A DNA stretch of 48,024 nt from Nitrospirota bacterium (lineage in GTDB: Bacteria; Nitrospirota; UBA9217): the NCBI GenBank assembly GCA_029858565.1, contig JAOUEV010000024.1, positions 1 through 48,024 on the forward strand, written 5' to 3'. Shown piece by piece: positions 34,496-42,445 of the stretch; the stretch's first letter is position 1; each line of letters opens with the position of its first letter. The notes beneath the pieces were generated by a model. It did not search any database, was not told where the DNA came from, and saw nothing but the letters and a program-made list of their open reading frames with translations. Both the position numbers and the translations under genes were made by a program.

Positions 34496-35881
34496 TTATT
34501 GCTGCCCCGCGCCGCTCCCGGTCAGCTTCCCGGGATCGAGCAGCCGGTCCAGCTCTTCCCGTGAAAGGTCCGTCATCTCGGCCGCCACATCCCTGATCGG
34601 CCGGCCTTCCTTATATGCTTGCTTCGCGATCTCGGCTGCCCGGTCATAGCCGATCACGCTGTTCAGCGCCGTGACCAGGATGGGATTGCGGTCGAGCGAT
34701 GCCGCTATGCGGTCCCTGTTCACGGTGAACCCCGCGATCGCCTTGTCCGCAAAGAGCCGGCTCGCGTTCCCGAGCAGGGTGATGGACTGGAGCAGGTCGT
34801 GGGCGACCAGGGGCATCATGACGTTCAGTTCGAAGTTGCCGTGGGAGTTGCTGATCGCGATCGCCGCGTCATTCCCGATCACCCGGGCCGACACCATCAT
34901 CATCATCTCGCACATGACCGGGTTCACCTTGCCGGGCATGATGCTCGATCCCGGCTGGAGCGGCGGAAGGCTGATCTCTCCCAATCCCGCGAGCGGGCCG
35001 CTGTTCATCCACCGGAGGTCGTTCGCCATCTTGATGAACGATGTTGCCGCGGTCCTCAGCTGGCCCGAGAGCTCCGCTGCCGTGTCCAGGGTCGCCTGGG
35101 CCGCGAAGTGGTCCTGAGCCTCACGAAAAGGGATGCCGGTCCGCTTTTCCAGACGGGCAGCGATCTTCCGTCCGAAGCCCGCCGGGGCATTGATGCCGGT
35201 TCCGACCGCCGTACCCCCGATCGCCAGCCGGGCCAGCCGCGGCAGACAGGACTCGATGCGTTCGATCGATTGATGGACCTGGAACGCCCACCCGCCGATC
35301 TCCTGCGCCATCGTGACCGGCATGGCATCCATGAGATGGGTCCGGCCGGTCTTGACGATGTCGCCGAGCTCGGCTTCCCGTTTGCGCAGGGTCGATTCAA
35401 GGTGAGCGAGGGAAGGCAGAAGCAATTCCTTGAGCTGCAGGTAGGCGCTCACATGGATCGCCGCGGGGATCACGTCGTTCGACGACTGGCCGCTGTTCAC
35501 ATGGTTGTTCGGATGGGCCGCGGGTTCTCCCAGAGCCCGCGCACGAGAAGCGATGACCTCGTTGGCGTTCATGTTCGTGGAGGTTCCGGAGCCGGTCTGG
35601 AAGATATCGAGCGGAAAGTGGCTGTCCCATTTCCCTTCGGCGACCTCGAGCGCGGCCTCGCGAACGGCCCTTGCCGGTCCCGCGTCGATCAGGCCCAGCT
35701 CTCCGTTCTCTTCGGCAGCCGCGGCCTTGATCAGCCCCAGAGCACGGATAAAGACCCGGGGAAAGCCGATGCCGCTCACCGGGAAGTTCTCGACCGCCCG
35801 CTGGGTCTGGGCGCCGTAGAGCGCATCAACAGGGACTTTTATCTCGCCGAGGGAATCTTTTTCTATTCTATAGTCGGTCAT
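34496..35881 (-). CDS. fumC: Fumarate hydratase, class II
   Basis: FumC (461 residues) is the oxygen-stable, iron-free fumarase that interconverts fumarate and malate as a homotetramer. The superfamily signature GSSIMPGKVNPV is present. TGSGTSTNMNANEVIASRA and SSNDVIPAAIHV contribute to the shared active site, and GRTHLMDAMPVT holds the catalytic His region. ATG 35881 is chosen because the domain starts MTDYRIEKDSLGEI. The in-frame extension upstream (VSRLTYDCP) is translated from the 11-nt repeat. No ribosome binding site is visible, perhaps because the repeat replaced it. Confidence 0.95.
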   Translation of the reverse strand: MTDYRIEKDSLGEIKVPVDALYGAQTQRAVENFPVSGIGFPRVFIRALGLIKAAAAEENGELGLIDAGPARAVREAALEVAEGKWDSHFPLDIFQTGSGTSTNMNANEVIASRARALGEPAAHPNNHVNSGQSSNDVIPAAIHVSAYLQLKELLLPSLAHLESTLRKREAELGDIVKTGRTHLMDAMPVTMAQEIGGWAFQVHQSIERIESCLPRLARLAIGGTAVGTGINAPAGFGRKIAARLEKRTGIPFREAQDHFAAQATLDTAAELSGQLRTAATSFIKMANDLRWMNSGPLAGLGEISLPPLQPGSSIMPGKVNPVMCEMMMMVSARVIGNDAAIAISNSHGNFELNVMMPLVAHDLLQSITLLGNASRLFADKAIAGFTVNRDRIAASLDRNPILVTALNSVIGYDRAAEIAKQAYKEGRPIRDVAAEMTDLSREELDRLLDPGKLTGSGAGQQ

Positions 35882-35887
35882 AGGGCA

Positions 35888-36005
35888 GTCGTAAGTCAGT
35901 CGTGAAACAGTCAAGAAGCAGTCGAGATGCAGTCTGGAACGTCATGAAACAGTCGTAAATCAGTCAAGATGCAGTCGTGAAGTTGTCATAGGTTGTCGAG
36001 AGGCC
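35888..36005. repeat. 11-nt tandem array GTCGTGAAACA upstream of fumC
   Basis: GTC recurs with an 11-bp period: GTCGTAAGTCA, GTCGTGAAACA, GTCAAGAAGCA, GTCGAGATGCA, then a 9-bp unit, GTCATGAAACA, GTCGTAAATCA, GTCAAGATGCA, GTCGTGAAGTT, a 10-bp unit and GTCGAGAGGCC. About eleven degenerate units lie between the fumC start and the four-helix-bundle remnant. There are no unique spacers, so it is not a CRISPR array. Confidence 0.85.
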
Positions 36006-36013
36006 GCCTATAA

Positions 36014-36235
36014 TCAGTCGGCATTCAAGTACTTCATGAAACCATTTATCAATTTCCCGGTTTCTAGAGCTGCATCATATGCTCCCTGGAATTCCTTCTT
36101 GGCAATATATCCGAGATCCAAAGCAACATAAAGCTGGCTCTGAACTTCGGCGGTGGAACCGAGAGAAATACCGAGGAAACGTTTGAATTCCTTATCGCCC
36201 GTTCGCGCAAATCCTGCTGTAAGACTGCTTTTCGA
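36014..36235 (-). pseudogene. Truncated four-helix-bundle protein gene (S23/IVP type)
   Basis: On the minus strand, directly after the maeB stop codon, an open frame without a start codon encodes about 73 residues. It includes AGFARTGDKEFKRFLGISLG, STAEVQSQLYVALDLGYI and KLINGFMKYLNAD, then a stop. This is the C-terminal two-thirds of the small four-helix-bundle family first seen as ORFs in 23S rRNA intervening sequences (TIGR02436-like). The usual N-terminal half is missing and the frame is closed by TAG of maeB, so it is a remnant. It lies next to the 11-nt array and fills the rest of the 354-bp gap between fumC and maeB. Confidence 0.75.
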
Positions 36236-37654
36236 CTATCTCTCCGCCAATCCCGTCTTCCTCGCCGCCTCCGATACCGCGTGCGCTACCGCATGGACGA
36301 CCCGTTTCTCAAAGGGGCTCGGGACGATGTAGTCCTCGTGAAGTTCTTCGGTCTTTACCATATGGGCGATGGCGTTTGCGGCGGCGAGTTTCACTTCCTC
36401 GTTCACGCCTTTCGCGTGCACGTCCAGCAGGCCGCGGAAGATGCCGGGATAGGCGAGCATATTGTTGATCTGGTTCGGGAAGTCGGACCTGCCTGTTGCC
36501 ATGATCTTCACAAGCGGCAGCGCCACGTCGGGAGAGATCTCCGGGTCCGGATTCGCAAGCGCGAAGACAATGGGGTCCTTTGCCATGCCTTTAATGTCCT
36601 TGGCTGTGATCACGTTCGGCGCGGACACGCCGATGAACACGTTCGCGCCGGCCATGGCGTCGGAGATCGTGCCTTTGATCCTGCGGGGGTTCGTGATCTT
36701 CGCGAGCGCCGAGAGGTGAGGATTCATGTGCGTGCGTCTGCCGGCGTAGACCGTGCCCTGGCTGTCGCAGACCGTGATGTCCCTGATGCCGTAGGCCAGC
36801 AGGATCTTGGCGATCGCGGTGCCTGCGGCGCCCGCGCCGACCATGGCCACCCTGAACTTCCTGATGTCCTTCCTGAGCAGCCGGCCCACATTGATCAGCG
36901 CGGAAAGGGCCACGACCGCGGTGCCGTGCTGGTCGTCGTGGATCACCGGCATGGCCAGGGCCTTTCGGAGACGCATCTCGATATCAAAGCAGCGCGGAGC
37001 GGAGATGTCCTCGAGATTCATGCCGCCGAAGGGTGTGGCGATGTTCTTGACGGTCTCCACGATCTCGTCGGGGTCCTTGGTCCGGAGCGCGATGGGGAAG
37101 GCGTCGATATCCGCGAACTCCTTGAAGATCATGGCCTTGCCTTCCATCACCGGCATGGCAGCATCCGGTCCGATGTCACCGAGGCCGAGCACCGCGGTGC
37201 CGTCGGTGATGATGGCCACGGTGTTCTTCTTGATCGTATAGCGGTAGACGTGTTCGGGATGGTGAAAGATATCCATGCAGACCCGGGCGACCCCGGGAGT
37301 ATAGACCTGGGACAGGTCGCTCCGGTCGCGGATCTGCATTTTGCTCCGGATCTCGATCTTGCCGCCCTCGTGGGACGAGAAGGTGCGGTCCATGGTCTTC
37401 AGCACCCGTACGCCGCCCACGGCCCTGATCGAGGCGGCGATCTCTTTTTCATGCTCCGCGTCACGCGCGTCCACGGTCACGTCGCGGATGATCTTGCCCC
37501 GTTCCGCGCGCACGATGTCCACAGCGCCAAGATTGCCGCCCGCGATGCTGATGGCGGTCGCGATCTGGGCGAACTTGCCGATCACATTGTCGATCTCCAG
37601 GCGCATCTGGATGCTGTAGCTGGGGCTGGTGGAGCAGGTATAAGGTGCCTTCAT
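36236..37654 (-). CDS. NAD(P)-dependent malic enzyme with N-terminal ACT-like domain
   Basis: A 472-residue malic enzyme that decarboxylates malate to pyruvate. Residues about 12-90 form an ACT-like domain (MRLEIDNVIGKFAQIATAIS). The malic N-terminal domain includes YTPGVARVC and GTAVLGLGDIG. The metal site is IHDDQHGTAVV, and the NAD-binding domain starts RVAMVGAGAAGTAIAKILL. There is no C-terminal phosphotransacetylase domain. ATG 37654 with AAGGAG upstream is chosen over an 81-residue longer frame. It heads the fumC-sdh cluster and is divergent from glutamate dehydrogenase. The ACT domain suggests allosteric control by an amino acid. Confidence 0.93.
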   Translation of the reverse strand: MKAPYTCSTSPSYSIQMRLEIDNVIGKFAQIATAISIAGGNLGAVDIVRAERGKIIRDVTVDARDAEHEKEIAASIRAVGGVRVLKTMDRTFSSHEGGKIEIRSKMQIRDRSDLSQVYTPGVARVCMDIFHHPEHVYRYTIKKNTVAIITDGTAVLGLGDIGPDAAMPVMEGKAMIFKEFADIDAFPIALRTKDPDEIVETVKNIATPFGGMNLEDISAPRCFDIEMRLRKALAMPVIHDDQHGTAVVALSALINVGRLLRKDIRKFRVAMVGAGAAGTAIAKILLAYGIRDITVCDSQGTVYAGRRTHMNPHLSALAKITNPRRIKGTISDAMAGANVFIGVSAPNVITAKDIKGMAKDPIVFALANPDPEISPDVALPLVKIMATGRSDFPNQINNMLAYPGIFRGLLDVHAKGVNEEVKLAAANAIAHMVKTEELHEDYIVPSPFEKRVVHAVAHAVSEAARKTGLAER

Positions 37655-37697
37655 GGCATCCGCTCCTTCAATCAAGAGGAAATCTGCCGGATAAACA

Positions 37698-37726
37698 ACG
37701 TTAACAGGGATGCAGGGCTTTGTCAA
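37698..37726 (-). promoter_or_regulatory. Probable malic enzyme promoter
   Basis: On the minus strand a consensus TTGACA (37726-37721), a 17-bp spacer and a weak TAACGT (37703-37698), 43 bp before the ATG. It lies in the divergent region shared with the glutamate dehydrogenase gene. Confidence 0.45.
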
Positions 37727-37838
37727 GACACTCCGGCGGGCCCTCCCGGCGGACAGTCTCCTTGATTTCCCGCCTGATATATAGTAGCCTTGAATCAGGT
37801 CCGCGGGACAACCTATTCCAGGGACAGGTGCGGGAACC

Positions 37839-39110
37839 ATGACGAAACAGCATGAGCAGCTCCACCGGGATGAAACAGTGCTCAGGAGCATGGGCATGAC
37901 CGAATTGCGTTCGATCTACGAGGATATGGGTCTCACGCAGGAGGAACTGGCCATTTTGACCCGACCCCGGCGGATAGTGACCGCGACCTTTCCGGTCACC
38001 TTGAAGAACGGAAGAATCCGCATGTTCCTGGGCCACCGGGTCCTGTACAACGATGCCCGGGGGCCTGCCAAGGGCGGCATTCGCTTCCATCCCGACCTGA
38101 CCGTGGAGGACGTGAGCGAGCTCGCCTTTCTCATGGCGCTCAAATGCGCCGTAGTGAACATTCCCTTTGGCGGGTCCAAGGGCGGGGTGAAGGTGAATCC
38201 GGCGGAACTTGATTCTCACGAACTGGAGCAGGTGACGCGCGCCTACATCCGCGCCGTTGCCGATGACATCGGGCCGTACAAGGACATACCGGCGCCTGAT
38301 GTGTACACGGACGAGCGGACCATGGCCTGGATCCTTGACGAGTACGAGCGCATCATGCGGCGTCACCAGCCGGCGGTCGTGACGGGCAAGCCTCCGGCCC
38401 TGGGAGGGATCGAGGCCCGGCGCTATTCCACCGCACTGGGCGGCGTGCATGTGCTGGAAGAGGCCATGAAGGAGCGCGGTCTGACGCCGAAAGGCGCGCG
38501 CGCCGCGGTCCAGGGATTCGGCAACGTGGGCGAGAACATGGCGCGGCTGCTGCATGAGCGAGGCTGCCGGGTGGTCGCGGTGAGCGATGTGAACGGAGGT
38601 ACAGCCAACCCGTCCGGTCTGGATATTGAGGCGCTCCGGCGGCACAAGGCCGGATCGGGTACCGTGGCCGGCTTTTCCGGAGGGAAAAGGATCTCGAACG
38701 AGGAACTGCTCGCCGTGGACTGCGAAATCCTGGTGCCCGCGGCCTTGTCGAACCAGCTCCATGCGGGGAACGCGAAGGAGGTCAAGGCCTCGATCGTGCT
38801 CGAACTCGCCAACGGCCCGACAACCGTTGACGCAGACGACATGTTCTATGCCCGCGATATCATGGTGGTCCCGGACATCCTTGCCAATGCCGGCGGAGTG
38901 GTGGTGAGCTACTTCGAGTGGGTCCAGAACCTGAGCAATGACTTCTGGCCGGAGGAGAAAGTGCTGAAGCGGCTGCACAGGACCATGACCACTGCTTTCA
39001 GCGACGTCCATGCCAGGTGCCGGGGAGGAAAGTGCCGTCTGCGCAAAGCAGCCTACGAACTGGGCGTTCGCAGGATCCTCGATGCCGAGCGTCTGCGAGG
39101 AAATCTTTGA
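37839..39110 (+). CDS. Glu/Leu/Phe/Val dehydrogenase (probable glutamate dehydrogenase)
   Basis: A 423-residue amino-acid dehydrogenase that interconverts glutamate and 2-oxoglutarate plus ammonia. The substrate pocket is YNDARGPAKGGIRFHP (about 70-85). The catalytic Lys lies in PFGGSKGGVKVNP (about 109-121). The active-site Asp region is IPAPDVYTDERTMAWI, and the cofactor fold begins AAVQGFGNVGENMARLL. Length matches hexameric bacterial/archaeal GDH of the 410-430 class. The start has only a weak ribosome binding site. Leucine-type specificity cannot be excluded, but the K and length favour glutamate. Upstream is the divergent maeB; downstream comes a 410-bp non-coding stretch. Confidence 0.92.
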   Translation: MTKQHEQLHRDETVLRSMGMTELRSIYEDMGLTQEELAILTRPRRIVTATFPVTLKNGRIRMFLGHRVLYNDARGPAKGGIRFHPDLTVEDVSELAFLMALKCAVVNIPFGGSKGGVKVNPAELDSHELEQVTRAYIRAVADDIGPYKDIPAPDVYTDERTMAWILDEYERIMRRHQPAVVTGKPPALGGIEARRYSTALGGVHVLEEAMKERGLTPKGARAAVQGFGNVGENMARLLHERGCRVVAVSDVNGGTANPSGLDIEALRRHKAGSGTVAGFSGGKRISNEELLAVDCEILVPAALSNQLHAGNAKEVKASIVLELANGPTTVDADDMFYARDIMVVPDILANAGGVVVSYFEWVQNLSNDFWPEEKVLKRLHRTMTTAFSDVHARCRGGKCRLRKAAYELGVRRILDAERLRGNL

Positions 39111-39237
39111 TAAGGGCCATCGCGCTGCAACGCGCCGGTCATTGTATCCTTTGTAGTAGAGACGGTCAATTCTTCCGGTAATTGTCACCTCTTCAGATAA
39201 TTCTGCAGCAAAACTTCCATTCTGTGTCACCAATGAT

Positions 39238-39279
39238 ACATAGGAGTTCATTTTGCTTAAGCAAAATGAACTCCTATGT
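39238..39279. repeat. 42-bp perfect palindrome
   Basis: ACATAGGAGTTCATTTTGCT and its exact reverse complement, joined at a TTAA centre, make 21-bp arms without a loop. It is the only clear structure in the 410-bp gap 39111-39520, which is more AT-rich than its surroundings and has no convincing gene. No T-run follows, so it is not a normal terminator; in RNA it would form a long hairpin. Confidence 0.9.
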
Positions 39280-39520
39280 TCTAATGCGCAAAACAGATCA
39301 TTTGGCAGCTCAAACATGGCCGGAGGCAACCTGCAGAAAAACAATGAGTTGTTTGTTGTGCTGATGAAAAGCACCTGGTGACGCATGCTCAATATTGCCG
39401 GGTATGGTTGTTGCAAATATATTTTTTCAGGAACCAATAAATCATGCTGCTCTGGAAGGAGTATAGGTGAAGTAATCAACCTAAGTGCGACAACAGGGAA
39501 GAAAGTGCAGGTGATGAGAT

Positions 39521-39964
39521 ATGGATAAGCGGCTGGAGAGGGAAATCGACCGGCAGGTCGAGAACTATCGGCGTGCGATGCTCTATCTTGCCAGAACGTG
39601 CGACTGGGACGAGTTCAAGACGCGGGCAGGAGGATTGTTCGATTATCTTGAGCAGGTGGAAGCGCTGGTACGGGAACGGAAATTCTTTCAGACATTTTTT
39701 ACCATTCTTGCATTTCTGGTCGTTGCCGCGCTGCTCATCACCGGCTGGGATCCCGGGGATGATCCCGCGTTGCAGCGATTTAAGCAGAATCTGTTGCTCA
39801 TGGCGCTCGCGGCGTCGAGCTTTGAGCTCTTCTTTTATATAAATTTCCGCAAATATGTCGAGATCCGGGCATCGCTGGTCAGCGCTCGTCGGGAGGCCTT
39901 CATCAGGAACATGCTGCAGGATTTCCGGAAGTACGCTGAACAGCAGATGATGAAGGCGGCGTGA
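39521..39964 (+). CDS. Hypothetical protein with two membrane helices
   Basis: A 147-residue protein. The N-terminal half is helical and charged (MDKRLEREIDRQVENYRRAM, then EQVEALVRERKFFQ). Two hydrophobic segments follow at about 55-74 (FFTILAFLVVAALLITGW) and 90-107 (NLLLMALAASSFELFFYI). A charged helical C-terminus ends it (ARREAFIRNMLQDFRKYAEQ). AGGTGA precedes the ATG. I recognise no family. It stands alone between two gaps of over 250 bp. The 257-bp gap after it (39965-40221) holds only the promoter-like sequence at 40163-40192. Confidence 0.75.
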   Translation: MDKRLEREIDRQVENYRRAMLYLARTCDWDEFKTRAGGLFDYLEQVEALVRERKFFQTFFTILAFLVVAALLITGWDPGDDPALQRFKQNLLLMALAASSFELFFYINFRKYVEIRASLVSARREAFIRNMLQDFRKYAEQQMMKAA

Positions 39965-40162
39965 GTGAATCAATAATGCACGCCGCAAGGGTCGCGGAGC
40001 GCGGTCAAGGAAAACAGATGCTTGCTGCTTCTCCGGGAACGCTGTGCGCACTGCCGTAGAAAAGGTCCCGGTCTCCACTTTCCTGCGTTCAAACCATTAC
40101 ACCGCTACGACCGATCTTCTTTTCCCGCACGTGCCTCGATATCCCCTTTGCGATAGAAAACC

Positions 40163-40192
40163 TTGAACCTGCCGGCACGACTGTAGTATGCT
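40163..40192 (+). promoter_or_regulatory. Possible promoter of the YkgJ-type gene
   Basis: TTGAAC (40163-40168), an 18-bp spacer and TATGCT (40187-40192), 30 bp before the start codon. Confidence 0.4.
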
Positions 40193-40221
40193 CAGTAGCA
40201 CAGGGGGCAGGTAAGAGCAGA

Positions 40222-40710
40222 ATGACCAAAAGCAGAGCATTCTATTCCAAAGGTATTAAGTTCGCGTGCCAGGGCTGCGGCGCCTGCTGCGCTGCCCGGG
40301 AACATCACACCTACGTCTACCTTTCCTTTGGCGACCGCAAGCGGTTTGCCGCCCGTCTGAAGATCACCACCGCGGAGTTCACCAGGAAATATACCGAGGC
40401 GTCCGACGGCTTCGTGCACCTCAAGGACCCGGAAAAGGACTGCCCCTTTCTGAAGGACAATCGCTGCATCGCCCACGAGGCGCGGCCCTGGCAGTGCCGC
40501 ACCTGGCCTTTCTGGCCCGAGAACATGCACCCCAAGGTCTGGGAGAGGGATGTGGCAGCGTTCTGTCCGGGCATCGGCAAGGGCAGGCTCTATACAGCTG
40601 AAGAGATCGACGAGATCATGGAGCGCAGGATGGAAGTAAAGGGAGAGGGGGATCAGTCCGGAGCTGCTGCTGAGACCGATCTGAAGAAACGGGAGAAACC
40701 GACAAAATAA
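40222..40710 (+). CDS. YkgJ-family cysteine-cluster protein
   Basis: A 162-residue member of the YkgJ / CxxCxxCC family, putative Zn- or Fe-S-binding proteins of unknown role. The N-terminal cluster is FACQGCGACCAA (about 13-24). The second set is DCPFLKDNRCIAHEARPWQCRTWPFWP (Cys at about 74, 82 and 93) and FCPGIGKG (about 113). This C-x2-C-x2-CC, then C, C, C, C arrangement is the family hallmark. The last 20 residues are polar and low in complexity. Its stop codon TAA is the first element of a GGATTA repeat. Confidence 0.88.
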   Translation: MTKSRAFYSKGIKFACQGCGACCAAREHHTYVYLSFGDRKRFAARLKITTAEFTRKYTEASDGFVHLKDPEKDCPFLKDNRCIAHEARPWQCRTWPFWPENMHPKVWERDVAAFCPGIGKGRLYTAEEIDEIMERRMEVKGEGDQSGAAAETDLKKREKPTK

Positions 40711-40806
40711 GGATTAACGGATTACAGGATTAGAGGATTACAGTACCTCATGGTTTCTTAATCCTTCAATCCTCATAATCCCGCCTCTTATTTGCTAATC
40801 CTTCCT
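40708..40806. repeat. Boundary element, GGATTA family (YkgJ-aat)
   Basis: TAAGGATTAACGGATTACAG and GGATTAGAGGATTAC at the left, inverted TTAATCCTTCAATCCTCATA and TGCTAATCCTT at the right. It starts on the stop codon of the upstream gene and ends 10 bp before the aat start. Confidence 0.85.
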
Positions 40807-40815
40807 TTGAATCCT

Positions 40816-41493
40816 ATGCCAGTATTCCGCATCACCAACGATCTTGTCTTTCCCCATCCCGGCCTCGCGGAGGAGGACGGTTTGCTCGCTGTGGGCGGGG
40901 ACCTGTCAACGGAGCGGCTGCTGCTCGCGTACCGCAACGGCATCTTCCCGTGGTACAGCAAGGGCGACCCGATACTGTGGTGGTCGCCGGACCCGCGGTG
41001 CGTGCTCCTTCCGGAGAAGCTGAAGGTCTCGACCCGCCTGCGTCGTACGTTGAACCGCAAGGATCTCACCGTGACCTTTGACCGGTCCTTTAACGAGGTC
41101 ATCAATCACTGCGCCACGGTGAAGCGCACGGGCCAGCGGGGGACGTGGATCACCCAGGAAATGATAGCGGCCTATAAGAAATTGAACCAGGAAGGGTATG
41201 CCCACTCTGTGGAGGTCCTGCTGGACGGAGAGCTTGCGGGCGGTCTTTATGGCGTGTCAGTAGGCAAGGTGTTCTGCGGGGAATCCATGTTCTCGCTCCG
41301 GCCGGACGCGTCCAAGATCGCGCTGGTCCACCTGGCAGCGCGGCTTCGGGAGTGGAAATTTCCGATCATTGACTGCCAGGTGACGAATCCCTATCTGCTC
41401 AGCATGGGCGCTGAGGAGATCAGCAGAGCCTCTTTCCTCGAACAGGTGCGAAAACTCGGGGGACAGAAAGGGCATGTCGGACCGTGGGAATGA
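40816..41493 (+). CDS. aat: Leucyl/phenylalanyl-tRNA-protein transferase
   Basis: Aat (225 residues) transfers Leu or Phe from its tRNA to proteins with N-terminal Lys or Arg, marking them for ClpS/ClpAP in the N-degron pathway. Family motifs are intact: GLLAVGGDLSTERLLLAYRN, GIFPWYSKGDPILWWSPDPR, and SVEVLLDGELAGGLYGVSVG with VFCGESMFS. The ATG at 40816 is chosen because the family starts here. The in-frame frame upstream belongs to the repeat. No clear ribosome binding site is present. clpS and clpA are not in the window. Confidence 0.95.
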   Translation: MPVFRITNDLVFPHPGLAEEDGLLAVGGDLSTERLLLAYRNGIFPWYSKGDPILWWSPDPRCVLLPEKLKVSTRLRRTLNRKDLTVTFDRSFNEVINHCATVKRTGQRGTWITQEMIAAYKKLNQEGYAHSVEVLLDGELAGGLYGVSVGKVFCGESMFSLRPDASKIALVHLAARLREWKFPIIDCQVTNPYLLSMGAEEISRASFLEQVRKLGGQKGHVGPWE

Positions 41494-41604
41494 TCGCGGG
41501 AGCTTTTTTGCCGCATTGGTCGGAAATGCCGCGGGTTGATGTGCGAGGGAGCATTCATGTTGCCCTTGGCAACAATTAATTCTGTGATACCTGCCGTTTA
41601 CTGG

Positions 41605-41633
41605 TTTTTTGCCGCAGGGGTATGTGGTACAAT
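41605..41633 (+). promoter_or_regulatory. Extended -10 promoter before the cytochrome remnant
   Basis: TACAAT (41628-41633) is preceded by TGG, an extended -10, with a T-run where the -35 would be. It faces the cytochrome remnant and the GroES-like gene. Confidence 0.4.
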
Positions 41634-41677
41634 GCACCCGTTATCGCGAGCAGGCCTGGAGATCACGTTCCTGATAA

Positions 41678-41901
41678 CGCTGCTCTTCAATTAATCCCAA
41701 GAACGCGTCACCGGTGGTATTCAGCCACGAGATCCACGTGAAGTCCAGGGGCATCAAGTGCACTGCCTGCCACTACCAGATCTTCCAGATGTCCAAGGGA
41801 TCGAGCAAGATCGACATGTCGATGATCACCAAGGGAACTTCTGCGGCAACTGCCACAATGGCCAGAAATCCTTTGACGTGAAGGATCCGAAGAACTGCTG
41901 A
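41678..41901 (+). pseudogene. Frameshifted cytochrome c7-like fragment with two CxxCH heme sites
   Basis: After an in-frame TAA the plus strand reads SPVVFSHEIHVKSRG, then IKCTACHYQIFQMSKG and SSKIDMSMITKG. At about 41835-41838 the frame must slip by one base (one base missing) to continue FCGNCHNGQKSFDVKDPKNC and stop. This is one multiheme cytochrome c7-type module with two heme motifs (CTACH, CGNCH) and distal His in SHEIH. There is no start codon or signal peptide in frame. It is either a decayed gene or a correct gene hit by two sequence errors. It lies eight bases before the GroES-like gene and explains most of the 415-bp gap after aat. Confidence 0.8.
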
Positions 41902-41909
41902 GGCAAGCC

Positions 41910-42275
41910 ATGAAAACCAGAAAGAACATCATTGTCGTCGGCGACCGGGTGCTGATCGAACTGGACGAGCGCATGGACAAGACATCGTCGGGGCTCTATC
42001 TCCCTCCCACGGTCAAGGAGAAGGAAAAGGTCCAGGGCGGACATGTGGTCAAGACCGGGCCGGGGTATGCGATCCCGGAGACCACGCCGGACGAGGCATG
42101 GAAGACCGGCAAAAAGGAAGTGAAATATCTTCCGCTCCAGGCGGCCGAGGGCGACTACGCGCTCTTTTTGAAGGACTCGGCCATGGAGATCGAGTTCGAG
42201 GACAAGAAATATCTCATTGTTCCTCATTCGGCAATTCTGGCACTCGTCCGGACCGAGCTTTCCGACGAAGTCTGA
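41910..42275 (+). CDS. Divergent GroES-like co-chaperonin
   Basis: A 121-residue Cpn10-family protein. The fold begins IIVVGDRVLIELDE, followed by a mobile-loop-like segment MDKTSSGLYLPPT, where LYL stands for the hydrophobic tripeptide that docks on GroEL. VVKTGPGYAIPE follows as the next strand. An insertion of roughly 22 residues (about 58-80, TTPDEAWKTGKKEVKYLP) is absent from standard GroES (95-100 residues). The C-terminus is DKKYLIVPHSAILALV. No groEL is adjacent, so it is probably an accessory paralog. It lies directly behind the cytochrome fragment. Confidence 0.82.
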   Translation: MKTRKNIIVVGDRVLIELDERMDKTSSGLYLPPTVKEKEKVQGGHVVKTGPGYAIPETTPDEAWKTGKKEVKYLPLQAAEGDYALFLKDSAMEIEFEDKKYLIVPHSAILALVRTELSDEV

Positions 42276-42445
42276 TGGCCTGTCCCACTACGTATCTATG
42301 GCTGGCAGCCCCGGCTGCTGATATCCGGCCTTTCCGGTCGCTCATCCGCAAACAATCGTTTTGCTGAAAAGGGTGCTATTATAGAAGTGTACGCTATATG
42401 CGGTGACCGCTGGATGTCCGTTGCCGCCCGGAGGGGGCTCGGTTC

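Noticed and set aside
35888-36005. CRISPR array
   Set aside because: Units are 11 bp, degenerate and directly joined; there are no spacers or cas genes.
39238-39279. Insertion-sequence ends
   Set aside because: The two arms are directly joined, with no transposase and no target duplication seen.
37701-39479. Minus-strand open frame (592 codons) opposite the glutamate dehydrogenase gene
   Set aside because: Most of it is antisense to a clear dehydrogenase gene. Only the part in the gap after that gene (NGSFAAELSEEVTITGRIDR) looks slightly protein-like, too little to call a gene remnant.
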